Source: Candidatus Bathyarchaeota archaeon
GTDB taxonomy: Archaea > Thermoproteota > Bathyarchaeia > Bathyarchaeales > Bathyarchaeaceae
Assembly: GCA_020356305.1 (NCBI GenBank)
Contig: CP070636.1
Span: 231,048-255,049, forward strand
Length of the DNA stretch: 24,002 nt
Reading direction: 5' to 3'
Shown: positions 15,798 through 23,807 of the stretch, piece after piece
How positions within the stretch are numbered: the stretch's first letter is position 1
How the letters are laid out: each line of letters opens with the position of its first letter
The notes under the pieces: generated by a model
The model's database searches: none
What the model saw: only the letters and a program-made list of their open reading frames with translations
Told to the model about the DNA's origin: nothing
Made by a program: the position numbers and the translations under genes

Positions 15798-17369
15798 GTG
15801 TGCGTGACCGATGTTTGCCTCATGTTTGAGGCTCACCAGCCGCTAAGGCTCAATCACAACTTCCACTTAGACCTAACGGGTCATCCCTCATTGAAGAAAA
15901 AAGATCTAAGTGAACTCTATTTTGACCAGAAGTTAAATCGCCACATTTTTGAAAGGGTTGCTCAAAAGTGTTACTTCCCATCCAATACTATTCTCTTGGA
16001 ACAGATAGACCGGTACAAGAGAAGTCGAAAAAAGTTTAAGGTGGCTTTTGGCATATCTGGCATACTAATTGAGCAGTGTGAACGTTGGAATCCAGACCTT
16101 CTGGACTCTTTTAAACAACTCGCAGAATCTGGGTGCGTTGAGTTTCTTGATCAACCTTACTACCACTCCATTGCCGGTCTCTACGGCACGGATCGATCAG
16201 AATTTGTTGAGCAGATCCAGATGCACCGCCAACTTATGAAGGATCTCTTCAACTATGAGCCAAAGGTGGCAGAGAACACCGAGTGCTTGTACAACAACTC
16301 TATTGCAAAGACTGTTGAAGGACTGGGTTACAAAGCCACGGTCACAGAGGGCGTTGAAAGAATTCTTGGTTGGAGAAGCCCAAATCATGTGTATACGGCG
16401 AAAGACTCTTCCCTTCCGGTTCTACTTCGCAACTACCGTCTGTCGGATGACATAGGATTTCGCTTCTCCTCTACTTGGTGGCAGGAGTGGCCGCTGACCG
16501 CGGAAAAATACGCCAGCTGGTTGGCATCAACTGAAGGGGATGTGATCGTCCTTTTTGTTGATTACGAAACTTTCGGTGAGCATCATTGGTCGGAGAGCGG
16601 AATCCACGATTTCTTAAGGTGGTTGCCTGGAGAGGTTATCAAATGGAATAATCTCTATTGGCATACACCATCAGAGGTCGTTCAGAGACACAGGCCCGCT
16701 GGGGAGATTGATGTTCAAGACTTCAACACGGTCTCTTGGGCAGACCTTGAAAGGGATCCTAGTGCTTGGATCGACAATCCGATGCAGATGCTCTGCTTTG
16801 AATCGCTAAAGGGGTTGGAGCAACTTGTCAAGGCAACGGGCGATGAAGAGCTGATCCGGCTGTGGCGTTATCTGCAGATGAGCGACCATCTTTACTATAT
16901 GAGCGTCAAAGGTGGGGGCCCAGGAGACGTTCACTGCTACTTCAACCCCTCTGGCAATCCTTTCGATGCTTTCACCGTTTACTCAAAGGTTCTTTCGGAT
17001 CTCGAGGCTAGAGTTATGTTGGAGCTGGAGAAACCTGAACTTGCAGCGAAGAGGATGTTACGTCGACTTCCAGCTGGGAAAGGCTTTACCTTCTTTAACG
17101 AGTTTGATCAACCCACTGAAATAAGTGTTCACAATCTCGAAGAGTTCTATTCTGCCCTTGAAGCCGTTGGCCTCAAGTCCATTCGGTTCCACATAAAACG
17201 AGGAGACTTTGAAGGTTGGCTTCGCCACGTAGTTGGAGACGAGAAGCTAGCAGACGAAATAGCGCACATATCAAGCAAGAGCTTGAGTGGCCGAGAGCTC
17301 CGCAAAAGAATTCTTGGTATCGTTGAAGCTAGAATTATGGAACTAAAGGAGATGCCAGTCAAAAGTTGA
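15798..17369 (+). CDS. GH57 alpha-glucanase (alpha-amylase/glucanotransferase-like) with extra C-terminal domain
   Basis: Hydrolyses or rearranges alpha-1,4-glucans, probably in the cytoplasm because no signal peptide is visible. The 523-residue protein begins with the GH57 motif MFEAHQPLR (E11, H13, P15), then FGISGILIEQ near 84-93. The nucleophile candidate is E152 in AENTECLYN, with TEGVERILGWRSPNHVY after it, and the acid/base candidate is D255 in VLFVDYETFGEHHW. A helical region follows to about 425. Residues about 428-517 (FTFFNEFDQP, LKSIRFHIKRGDFEGWL, SLSGRELRKRI) form an extra domain related to that of the regulator at 21358-21930; it may correspond to Pfam DUF5752. The start is GTG at 15798, with AAGGAG just upstream; a GTG at 15804 is also possible. 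First of a GH57-GT4-wHTH set. Confidence 0.92.
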   Translation: MCVTDVCLMFEAHQPLRLNHNFHLDLTGHPSLKKKDLSELYFDQKLNRHIFERVAQKCYFPSNTILLEQIDRYKRSRKKFKVAFGISGILIEQCERWNPDLLDSFKQLAESGCVEFLDQPYYHSIAGLYGTDRSEFVEQIQMHRQLMKDLFNYEPKVAENTECLYNNSIAKTVEGLGYKATVTEGVERILGWRSPNHVYTAKDSSLPVLLRNYRLSDDIGFRFSSTWWQEWPLTAEKYASWLASTEGDVIVLFVDYETFGEHHWSESGIHDFLRWLPGEVIKWNNLYWHTPSEVVQRHRPAGEIDVQDFNTVSWADLERDPSAWIDNPMQMLCFESLKGLEQLVKATGDEELIRLWRYLQMSDHLYYMSVKGGGPGDVHCYFNPSGNPFDAFTVYSKVLSDLEARVMLELEKPELAAKRMLRRLPAGKGFTFFNEFDQPTEISVHNLEEFYSALEAVGLKSIRFHIKRGDFEGWLRHVVGDEKLADEIAHISSKSLSGRELRKRILGIVEARIMELKEMPVKS

Positions 17370-17430
17370 TGTGGAACTTAGTAATTGAGAGGGGCAGACA
17401 CATAAGCAAGATCTTTCGAAGGTCATCTCC

Positions 17431-18591
17431 ATGAGAATCTGTATGTTGACGTGGGAGTTTCCACCCAGAGTTGTGGGAGGAATTGCTCGACACTGTGAGG
17501 GTTTAGCTAGAGCCCTTGCTCATTTGGGTCACGAGGTGCATATCTTCACTTTAGACTTTCCCGGCGCGCCTGATTACGAAGAGATTGAAGGGGTCAAGAT
17601 TTACCGAACTGTTACGGAGCTGGGGCATCCAAACTTCCTCACGTGGGCTCTCTTGTTCAACCATTTCTTGGAGAAGAGACTAGGAAATGTGAGCCAGCAA
17701 GTTGAGTTTGATGCACTTCATGTTCATGACTGGCTAACGGCTCCGGCAGGTATCTCGTTCAAGTACCGTGCGAAAAAGCCTATGATTCTGACCGTTCACA
17801 GCACGGAAATTGGCCGTGCACAGGGCCTCCACAACCCCGACTCGCTTGCGATCGACGGAATGGAGTGGTGGGCAACCTATGAGGCGAGCAAGATTGTAGT
17901 GACCAGCGGTTCCATGAAGGGGGAAATCTGTGGCCATTTTCACTTGCCAAGCGACAAGATCAAGATAATTCCAAACGCGATCGATTTGGCAAGATGTCAT
18001 ACTTCAATTGACCGGGAGTCTGTTCGACGACGTTACGGAGTGGGTTCCAACGAGAAACTTGTCCTCTGCGTGGGTCGATTGGTTCCTCAGAAGGGAGTGG
18101 AACATCTGATTCGCGCTGTTCCCACCATATCTTGGCGTCATCCAGAGGCAAAATTCCTAATTGTGGGCGAAGGATGGTTAAAAGGTCACTTGGAATATCT
18201 CGCACGGTCTAGCGGACATGGATGGAAAATACGATTTACAGGTTTCCTTCCAGATTCAGAGGTAGTAGCGCTCATGACCGGCGCTGATGTTCTGGTTATT
18301 CCGTCCATCTACGAGCCCTTTGGGATCGTTGCTCTCGAGGGGATGGCCGCTGGTGTTCCAGTGGTGGCCAGTCAGGTCGGAGGGTTGGCAGAGGTGGTGG
18401 AGCATGACCGAACTGGGATTCATGTATATTCTAGGAACCCTGAGTCAATCGCTTGGGGAGTTGACCGAGTCTTGTCCGACCCCGGCCATTCGCGGTGGCT
18501 CACAGAAAACTCCCGAGAAACAATACAAAAGACTTATAGTTGGGATGGAATTGCTAAGAAAACCGTGAAGGTCTACAAAGAGGTGTTGTAG
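17431..18591 (+). CDS. GT4 family glycosyltransferase (glycogen/starch synthase-like)
   Basis: Likely transfers glucose from a nucleotide sugar to an alpha-glucan. The 386-residue GT-B protein opens with MRICMLTWEFPPRVVGGIAR, the glycine-rich acceptor/donor loop of synthase-like GT4/GT5 enzymes, followed by FDALHVHDWLTAPAGI and LTVHSTEIGR. The second Rossmann half has LVLCVGRLVPQKGVEHLIRA, with the R...K pair that binds nucleotide phosphates, and the E-x7-E motif EPFGIVALEGMAAGVPVVAS. The start is ATG at 17431, with GAAGG about 8 bases upstream. It lies 61 bases after GH57 and 4 before the small winged-helix gene. It is a paralogue of the 414-residue protein at 19956-21200. The exact donor (ADP- or UDP-glucose) is unknown. 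Confidence 0.9.
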   Translation: MRICMLTWEFPPRVVGGIARHCEGLARALAHLGHEVHIFTLDFPGAPDYEEIEGVKIYRTVTELGHPNFLTWALLFNHFLEKRLGNVSQQVEFDALHVHDWLTAPAGISFKYRAKKPMILTVHSTEIGRAQGLHNPDSLAIDGMEWWATYEASKIVVTSGSMKGEICGHFHLPSDKIKIIPNAIDLARCHTSIDRESVRRRYGVGSNEKLVLCVGRLVPQKGVEHLIRAVPTISWRHPEAKFLIVGEGWLKGHLEYLARSSGHGWKIRFTGFLPDSEVVALMTGADVLVIPSIYEPFGIVALEGMAAGVPVVASQVGGLAEVVEHDRTGIHVYSRNPESIAWGVDRVLSDPGHSRWLTENSRETIQKTYSWDGIAKKTVKVYKEVL

Positions 18592-18595
18592 CAAA

Positions 18596-18844
18596 ATGTC
18601 AGAAGAAGTACCCGAGGAATTTCGTCTCCTCTGTATGTTACACAATATAGGCGCAACTAAGGTGGAAAGGTCGCTGTCCATCAAGGAAATCTGCGAGTGG
18701 ACCGCTTTGGAAACATCATCGGTGGAGCTTCACCTTCGAAGGTTGGTTGAACTCGGCTACGTTCAACCTATTGAGGCTGAAGGAGCTGGTAAATATCACC
18801 TCACTCCAAACGGAATCAGAAAGGTGCTGACTCTCTACAGTTAA
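18596..18844 (+). CDS. Small stand-alone winged-helix protein
   Basis: The 82-residue protein is a single winged helix. SLSIKEICEWTALETSSVEL forms the turn and recognition helix start, HLRRLVELGYVQPIE leads into the wing, and KYHLTPNGIRKVL closes it. It resembles the N-terminal half of the regulator at 21358-21930 (shared pattern EI, SS, HL.RL, GYV, Y.LT..G...L). The start is ATG at 18596, 4 bases after the glycosyltransferase stop, so it is the third gene of the GH57-GT4 set. It probably regulates carbohydrate genes, possibly its own operon (inference). Confidence 0.82.
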   Translation: MSEEVPEEFRLLCMLHNIGATKVERSLSIKEICEWTALETSSVELHLRRLVELGYVQPIEAEGAGKYHLTPNGIRKVLTLYS

Positions 18845-18858
18845 TTGTTAACCCTTTG

Positions 18859-19905
18859 CTACAGGTCCTTTTCTTCCTTCTGGGCAGCTTCTCTCAGGTT
18901 TTCAGCAGCGTCTTCAGGTGGCACAACGTTTATGAACATTCCAGTGCTCTTCTCAAAGCCGGCCCAAATGGTTAGCTTGGGATAGACTTCCAGGTGCCAA
19001 TGATAGTAGTTGACATCTTCTTTGCTCGGCGCAATGTGAAATCCGAAGTTGTACGGGGGGTCACCTAACAGAGATTTTAAACTGCCAAGACAGATTCTTA
19101 ACGCCACTGCTAGATCGTTTACTTCTGCCTTTGACATATCTAGCAATGTTGACTCGTGTCTCTTGGGAAAAATCCAGAACTCGAGAGGGTGAACGCTTGC
19201 CCAAGGGGCGAAAGCAACGAAGCCATTGTTTTCCCAGATGAAGCGGGAGGTGGCCCTTTCTTTTTCTATGATTTCACAAAAGATACACCGCTCGTTTTTC
19301 GCCCAAATTCTTCTGCTCGCTTCCAATTCTTCGTTTACAATTCTTGGGACATTAGGAGTTGAAATCAGTTGAGTGTGGGCATGGGAGAGCGACGCACCAG
19401 CGTCTCGCTTATGATTTCTGAAGATGGAAACATAATTTGTGTAGGTCTTTGCAGAAATTTCGTGTAGTCGGTCAAGATAAGCGTTGACGACGTGGACCAA
19501 TTGTGGAATTCCTGCTACCCCAGGATGTTCGTCATGGTTTGGTGACTCAACGATGACTTCGTGATGGCCAATAGCCTTCATACGCACGGCACCCTTTTCA
19601 GTCTTCACCTTCTCTCTTTCATCTACGGGAGTAAACGCGGGGTACAGATTTGAGAAGCATCGGACCAACCAGCCCTTGTGGCGAAAGCCGTTTCGGTCTT
19701 TCTCTTTTCTGATTCTTCCGCCCGAAGGAACATAAGCAAGGACGGCTGGTGGTGTCATACGTTCATTACCCGGACAAAACGGGCATGCATCCCTTTTTTT
19801 CTCCTCCTTTTTCTGCACAAAATCGGTTGGTCGGCGTTTTCTCTCTGTGGCGATCACAACCCAACGTTCTAGCAAATAGTCTCTTCGCAACTCGTTCGAT
19901 GACAT
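18859..19905 (-). CDS. galT: GalT-family nucleotidylyltransferase (galactose-1-phosphate uridylyltransferase or NDP-glucose phosphorylase)
   Basis: HIT-superfamily nucleotidylyltransferase that moves a nucleoside monophosphate between sugar phosphates through a uridylyl- or adenylyl-histidine. The 348-residue protein has the start RRDYLLERWVVIATERKRRP, zinc-site cysteines CPFC (41-44), and the catalytic HxHxQ as SLSHAHTQ (172-179, nucleophile H177). Late motifs are YYHWHLEVYPKLT and GFEKSTGMFINVVPPEDAAE. The start is ATG at 19905. It converges with the small winged-helix gene (14-base gap) and lies 50 bases downstream of glycogen synthase in the same direction. No galK, galE or glgC is in the window. 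It could serve galactose use or supply nucleotide glucose for glycogen; the sequence alone cannot decide. Confidence 0.87.
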   Translation of the reverse strand: MSSNELRRDYLLERWVVIATERKRRPTDFVQKKEEKKRDACPFCPGNERMTPPAVLAYVPSGGRIRKEKDRNGFRHKGWLVRCFSNLYPAFTPVDEREKVKTEKGAVRMKAIGHHEVIVESPNHDEHPGVAGIPQLVHVVNAYLDRLHEISAKTYTNYVSIFRNHKRDAGASLSHAHTQLISTPNVPRIVNEELEASRRIWAKNERCIFCEIIEKERATSRFIWENNGFVAFAPWASVHPLEFWIFPKRHESTLLDMSKAEVNDLAVALRICLGSLKSLLGDPPYNFGFHIAPSKEDVNYYHWHLEVYPKLTIWAGFEKSTGMFINVVPPEDAAENLREAAQKEEKDL

Positions 19906-19955
19906 TACGTCTCTTCCAGATTCAACAAGTGCGAAACGCTATTTTACGGTTTGAA

Positions 19956-21200
19956 TTATAAAAGCTGTTTGTAGAGTTGAGCCGTTCTCTTGGCAACTGC
20001 GTCCCAGTTGAATCTTTGAAGAACTATTTTTCTGCCGTTTTGGCCAAGCCATTCTTTTCGTTGAGGATCCTGAACCGCGTTAATGAGTCCCCAGGCGATG
20101 TCCGATGGGTCTTCTGGGTTGACATGGAAGCCGCATTGATCTGAGCCACTTGGAACCACAGATTCTCTCATCCCACTAATCCCTGCAGCGCCCACCACTA
20201 CCGGTTTTCCCATACTCATCGCCTCTAATGCAACGATTCCGAATGGTTCATAGAGGCTTGGGAAGGCTGCAACGTCGCACGCTGCGTAGTGGGCGATCCG
20301 TTCTTCTTCGGGCACGAATTCGAAGCGGAATTTAACAGTGTCTTGGAGCCTTAATGTTTGAACTTGCTTTTCCAAGTAATCTCTCATTTCTCCGAGACCT
20401 AGAACCACCAATTTAACGTTTGGAACCTTTTGCAGAACTTGAGGCATCGCCCTAAGCAGCTTATCCACTCCCTTGATCCAGACGAGTCTGCCAATGAAAA
20501 GCGCCATCAAGTGGTTGTCTCCGAGACCATATTCCTGTCTTACGTCCCTGATCTTCTCCTCGCTCACCTGCGTGGAAGAATATTTCTCTGGGTCCACTCC
20601 GTTGTAGCAAACCTGAATCTTCTCTTTAGGAAAGCCGAGTTCTGTCATTTCTTTCTTCATAGCTTCGGAAACGGTGATGACCCTGTCTGCCATCTGCGCG
20701 GCACGATGTTCGATGTTGCTTACGACGTCGGATCCGTTGCCCAATGTTCGTCCTTTTTCGGTGGAGTGAACGTGAAAAACGAATGGCAAGCCCAGTTCCC
20801 TTTTGATTGCTATGCCAGAGATAGCTGAGAGCCAGTCGTGGGCGACAACTAGATCATATTTGAATTCGTCTCTTCGAACAAGTTCGTTGATTAGTTTTGA
20901 TGCGCTGAGGTAGTTATACATCAAGATTTTCGAGAAGAGCTGGATGCCTCTACCCCACTTTTTGATGTCTTCCGCGATTACGTCTGGCAGAGAATCGGAC
21001 ACATCGATGTGCGCTGGTCTATGAATCTCGATTCCACGCCATAGTTCCCTCGTTGGGAGGCTTCCTTCGTCGTCGTTCATGGTGAAGACTGTGACGTCGT
21101 GATCGAGTAGAACGAATTTTCTTGTGATTTCAGCGGCGTAGGTTCCTAAGCCTCCGACAATCTTGGGGGGATACTCGTATACAAGCACTGCAATCTTCAT
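19956..21200 (-). CDS. Glycogen synthase-like GT4/GT5 glycosyltransferase
   Basis: Probably extends alpha-1,4-glucan from nucleotide glucose. The 414-residue GT-B protein has MKIAVLVYEYPPKIVGGLGT at its N-terminus (GGLG acceptor loop), YDLVVAHDWLSAISGIAIKR, FVFHVHSTEKGRTLGNGSD, the nucleotide-binding ALFIGRLVWIKGVDKLLRAM, and the E-x7-E motif EPFGIVALEAMSMGKPVVVG near residues 333-352. Compared with the paralogue at 17431-18591 it is slightly longer, with an insert after the first strand pair (GSLPTRELWRGIEIHRPAHI). The start is ATG at 21200, with AGGAG 9 bases upstream. The galT-family gene follows after 50 bases. It is divergent from the winged-helix regulator at 21358, a natural position for regulation by that protein. 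Confidence 0.9.
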   Translation of the reverse strand: MKIAVLVYEYPPKIVGGLGTYAAEITRKFVLLDHDVTVFTMNDDEGSLPTRELWRGIEIHRPAHIDVSDSLPDVIAEDIKKWGRGIQLFSKILMYNYLSASKLINELVRRDEFKYDLVVAHDWLSAISGIAIKRELGLPFVFHVHSTEKGRTLGNGSDVVSNIEHRAAQMADRVITVSEAMKKEMTELGFPKEKIQVCYNGVDPEKYSSTQVSEEKIRDVRQEYGLGDNHLMALFIGRLVWIKGVDKLLRAMPQVLQKVPNVKLVVLGLGEMRDYLEKQVQTLRLQDTVKFRFEFVPEEERIAHYAACDVAAFPSLYEPFGIVALEAMSMGKPVVVGAAGISGMRESVVPSGSDQCGFHVNPEDPSDIAWGLINAVQDPQRKEWLGQNGRKIVLQRFNWDAVAKRTAQLYKQLL

Positions 21201-21357
21201 TTTAATTAGCTCCTGAAAGTCAGCGTATTTTTCACCTAGTGAATAGCGTTCCAGTCAATATGTTTTTCGCATTTAAGACCTTTTTCCAAGTCTTGACGTA
21301 TGTAAATGTCTGAAAAGGCTTTTTAATGTAACGGATTACTAATATGTGGGATATCCA

Positions 21358-21930
21358 ATGGAAAAGCGTTCCAAGACGAGAGGAGATGAAGTTAGAAGAG
21401 AAATTCTGAAGATGATGTGGGAAGTTGAGGGACCAGTGAGATCCTGGGAGATAGCGGAGAAAATGGGAATCAGCGTTCCTTCGTCTACTATGCACCTACT
21501 CAGGCTGATTAAGGCTGGGTACGTTTCTACTCCCCAAAAGGGGCATTACCTACTCACGGTTCATGGCAAAGAAATTTTGGGATTGCCAAAAGTTGACAGA
21601 GAGCTGGTTTCGCGCATCTTGAGTTCGGTCTCGTCAGAAAAGGCCTTCCACTTTTACAAAGGGACAGGTGAGTATCTGCAAGTGTTCGCAAACAGCCTCA
21701 ACGATTTCCGCGAAAAAATCATGGCCATCGACGTCAAGTCTGTGGAGTTTCACGTGCCACGGAGAGATTTTGAACTATGGTTTCAAAGCTTGGGAGACTT
21801 TGAACTAGCTGAGAAAATGGGCGAGATTAGACAAATGAGTTTGTCTGGGGAACACCTTCGAAAAAAGGTTTACGAAACAGTTAGATCTCGCTACGAGGAA
21901 CTGAAAAGACTATTCCAACAGCATGTGTGA
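21358..21930 (+). CDS. Winged-helix regulator with C-terminal domain shared with the GH57 enzyme
   Basis: The protein has 190 residues. Residues about 5-75 are a winged helix (RREILKMMWEVEGPVRSWEI, MGISVPSSTMHLLRLIKAGY, KGHYLLTVHG). Residues about 95-185 are a second domain (KAFHFYKGTGEYLQVF, DVKSVEFHVPRRDFELWF, MSLSGEHLRKKV) that aligns with the C-terminus of the GH57 protein; it may correspond to Pfam DUF5752. The ATG at 21358 is preferred over GTG at 21346. No SD site is visible; TTTTTAATG near 21321-21329 is a plausible TATA box giving an almost leaderless transcript. It is divergent from glycogen synthase and converges with FBP aldolase/phosphatase. A glycogen or sugar-phosphate-responsive regulator is a reasonable inference. 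Confidence 0.85.
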   Translation: MEKRSKTRGDEVRREILKMMWEVEGPVRSWEIAEKMGISVPSSTMHLLRLIKAGYVSTPQKGHYLLTVHGKEILGLPKVDRELVSRILSSVSSEKAFHFYKGTGEYLQVFANSLNDFREKIMAIDVKSVEFHVPRRDFELWFQSLGDFELAEKMGEIRQMSLSGEHLRKKVYETVRSRYEELKRLFQQHV

Positions 21931-21970
21931 CCTCAGCTGCAACTGCTTCTACACTTGGCAAGAGTAAAGG

Positions 21971-23092
21971 CTACACAGGCTTGAACCTGTCCTTCAATTT
22001 TTCCAAAACTTTGGATATCGTGGTATATTCCATAACCTCCGCGCTGAGTCGAGCAGGTTCAAACTCGCCCATTCTTCGCAGAGCAGCGCCGTATTCAACA
22101 GCCTCGCGACGAGCCAGATCAAAGGCAGGATCATCAAACAGGTCGCTTATCAAGGGGAAACCGTCATCATCACTGGCAATCTTACCATCAGCAACTTGGA
22201 AACCGAGAGCCACTATTCTTGGGGGGCCGTCGAAAACGGTGCATCTGCTATCCTTTAATCCCACAGGCATCAACGGTCCCCAGTGACTGCCACGCATCCA
22301 ACCTTCAACAAAGTAACTGTGCATAAAGGGAACCAGAATTTCTCCAAGCGCAGGTAAGCCATGCTGAGCCCTTACAATGGAGACAGGATCATCTTTTCCG
22401 ATGTATCTTCCTGCTATTAACGCAAGCCTTGTTGTGCTCGTTACTCCGCATATGAGGTTGTCACTTGCCCGCCACACGTGGGAGACCACGTTGCGCCCAG
22501 GCGTCCCGATTAACGCAATTAGCTCATACATTTCCTCAGGGCACTTCAGGACAACTTTCTTGTTTTTGATTGTGTCAAGAACCTCGAACTTGAAGCCTCC
22601 AGCCATGCTAGGATCGATGACAAGTCCCGCAGTGCTGGTAGGGTCTGCAAATATGCGAAACATTGGGTAATTGAAAGCTCCAGGCTCTGTCTTGTCAGCG
22701 GCAAAAACAACGATAGGATCAGAGCCTCGTTCCTCGATTTCCATCTCGGCCACGCCAGGACCCATTCCGCGAACGTTCCCACTAAATGCTTGTTTCAAAA
22801 GGTCTTGTCCGGCACCATACAGCTTCAGACTTGCAGCCTTATTCGCAGCCTCTTGAAAGATGCTCCAAGCCAACTTGTGAATTTTAGGGTTGTTCTCCCC
22901 TCTGTTGTGAACCATGAGGAGTTCAAGATCGTCTCCTGCGTGAAACACATAATGGCTGTTGATGAGACCACTTTTTTGAGCCTCTACTAAACGTTTCTCG
23001 CCGATGTCCAGTAGAGGTTTTGGGACCGTATGATGTCCAGCTAGAGAACCCACATCACATTTGATCAGCGATACAGTCGTCTTTTGAGGCAT
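21971..23092 (-). CDS. fbp: Bifunctional fructose-1,6-bisphosphate aldolase/phosphatase
   Basis: Condenses triose phosphates to fructose-1,6-bisphosphate and dephosphorylates it to fructose-6-phosphate, making gluconeogenesis one-way. The 373-residue protein matches the family length. It begins KTTVSLIKCDVGSLAGHH (D13, H20), with metal ligands D54 and D55 (HAGDD), Q96 in YGAGQD, and ADKTEPGAFNYPMFRIFADP (D133). The Schiff-base region is RYIGKDDP with Y230 and K233, equivalent to the Tyr/Lys pair known in characterised enzymes, and Y356 is in EVMEYTT. The start is ATG at 23092, with GGTGA 7 bases upstream and a TATA-like CTTTTAAG near 23140-23147. With tpiA and the glycogen genes it completes a triose-to-glycogen route. 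Confidence 0.95.
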   Translation of the reverse strand: MPQKTTVSLIKCDVGSLAGHHTVPKPLLDIGEKRLVEAQKSGLINSHYVFHAGDDLELLMVHNRGENNPKIHKLAWSIFQEAANKAASLKLYGAGQDLLKQAFSGNVRGMGPGVAEMEIEERGSDPIVVFAADKTEPGAFNYPMFRIFADPTSTAGLVIDPSMAGGFKFEVLDTIKNKKVVLKCPEEMYELIALIGTPGRNVVSHVWRASDNLICGVTSTTRLALIAGRYIGKDDPVSIVRAQHGLPALGEILVPFMHSYFVEGWMRGSHWGPLMPVGLKDSRCTVFDGPPRIVALGFQVADGKIASDDDGFPLISDLFDDPAFDLARREAVEYGAALRRMGEFEPARLSAEVMEYTTISKVLEKLKDRFKPV

Positions 23093-23206
23093 TTCATATT
23101 CACCTTGATGTAAATTTGAATGTAGTTCTCTTGTTTCGACTTAAAAGACTTGTTACATACTGCTAAGTTTTTATGGCTCAAATTGGAGTAGCTATAGGAG
23201 TTCGCA

Positions 23207-23707
23207 ATGGGTAAACCTGCAGTGGTTTCTGCCAAGTTGCCTGAAGAGATCTATAAAGAGCTGATTCTCCGAGTTCCCAACGGAGAGAGAAGCAACTTCA
23301 TCCGTGATGCCATCCTTGAAAAGCTTCAAAAGGTTCCTCGACCCGACAAGATTTTTGAGCTGGAGCAGAAGATCAGTCAGCTTCAATCAGATCTTGCCGA
23401 GGTTAAAAAGTACTTGGTGGAGCTGGAGGTTCTGACCTACGAGAAGGGTAAGATAAATCCCCACGCCTTTTGCGTCGATGACATTGACCATAAAATCGTT
23501 AACCATCTTCTTCATTACGGAGGAGCCACTACCTCTGAACTTGCAGACTCCGTCGGAACCAACCGATGGTTGATCCTCAACAGACTCAGGAAAATTCAAC
23601 AACGTTCTAAGAAACAGCTCGGAAAGTCCATTGTCGAATACTGCCCCGGAGAAAGATCTGGAAAGAGAAAAGCCTGGTGGATGAGCGAGGAGCTTGTTGA
23701 GGCGTGA
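23207..23707 (+). CDS. Ribbon-helix-helix / coiled coil / winged-helix DNA-binding protein
   Basis: The 166-residue protein has three parts. Residues about 4-43 resemble a MetJ/Arc (CopG) ribbon-helix-helix: a short strand AVVSAKLPEEIYKELILRV, then NGERSNFIRDAILEKLQKV. Residues about 47-76 have coiled-coil heptads (IFELEQKISQLQSDLAEVKK). Residues about 90-160 form a winged helix (DDIDHKIVNHLLHYGGATTS, ELADSVGTNRWLILNRLRKI) with a basic wing (GERSGKRKAWW). Having two DNA-binding folds in one chain suggests a dimer that contacts two sites. The start is ATG at 23207, with GGAG 6 bases upstream. It is divergent from fbp across 114 bases. Its target is unknown. Confidence 0.82.
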   Translation: MGKPAVVSAKLPEEIYKELILRVPNGERSNFIRDAILEKLQKVPRPDKIFELEQKISQLQSDLAEVKKYLVELEVLTYEKGKINPHAFCVDDIDHKIVNHLLHYGGATTSELADSVGTNRWLILNRLRKIQQRSKKQLGKSIVEYCPGERSGKRKAWWMSEELVEA

Positions 23708-23783
23708 GCCTCCTCTCTGCCCACGTACATTTGTTGAAACTTGTTATTACAATGGAACAGTAAGGTCTGTTTTGAACTAGTCC

Positions 23784-23807
23784 ATTTTTTATGCCGTGTA
23801 GGCATAA
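23784..23807 (+). terminator. T-run plus inverted repeat between convergent genes
   Basis: Six Ts (23785-23790) lie 77 bases after the RHH-regulator stop, consistent with an archaeal U-tract terminator. They adjoin a perfect inverted repeat, TTATGCC at 23789-23795 and GGCATAA at 23801-23807, with a 5-base loop GTGTA. The repeat overlaps the last codons of the minus-strand gene. Confidence 0.4.

Noticed and set aside
21245..21373. Direct repeat AGCGTTCCA at 21245-21253 and 21365-21373
   Set aside because: Nine bases only, with the second copy inside a coding region. A shorter match occurs at 11-18, so chance is likely; not strong enough for an operator claim.
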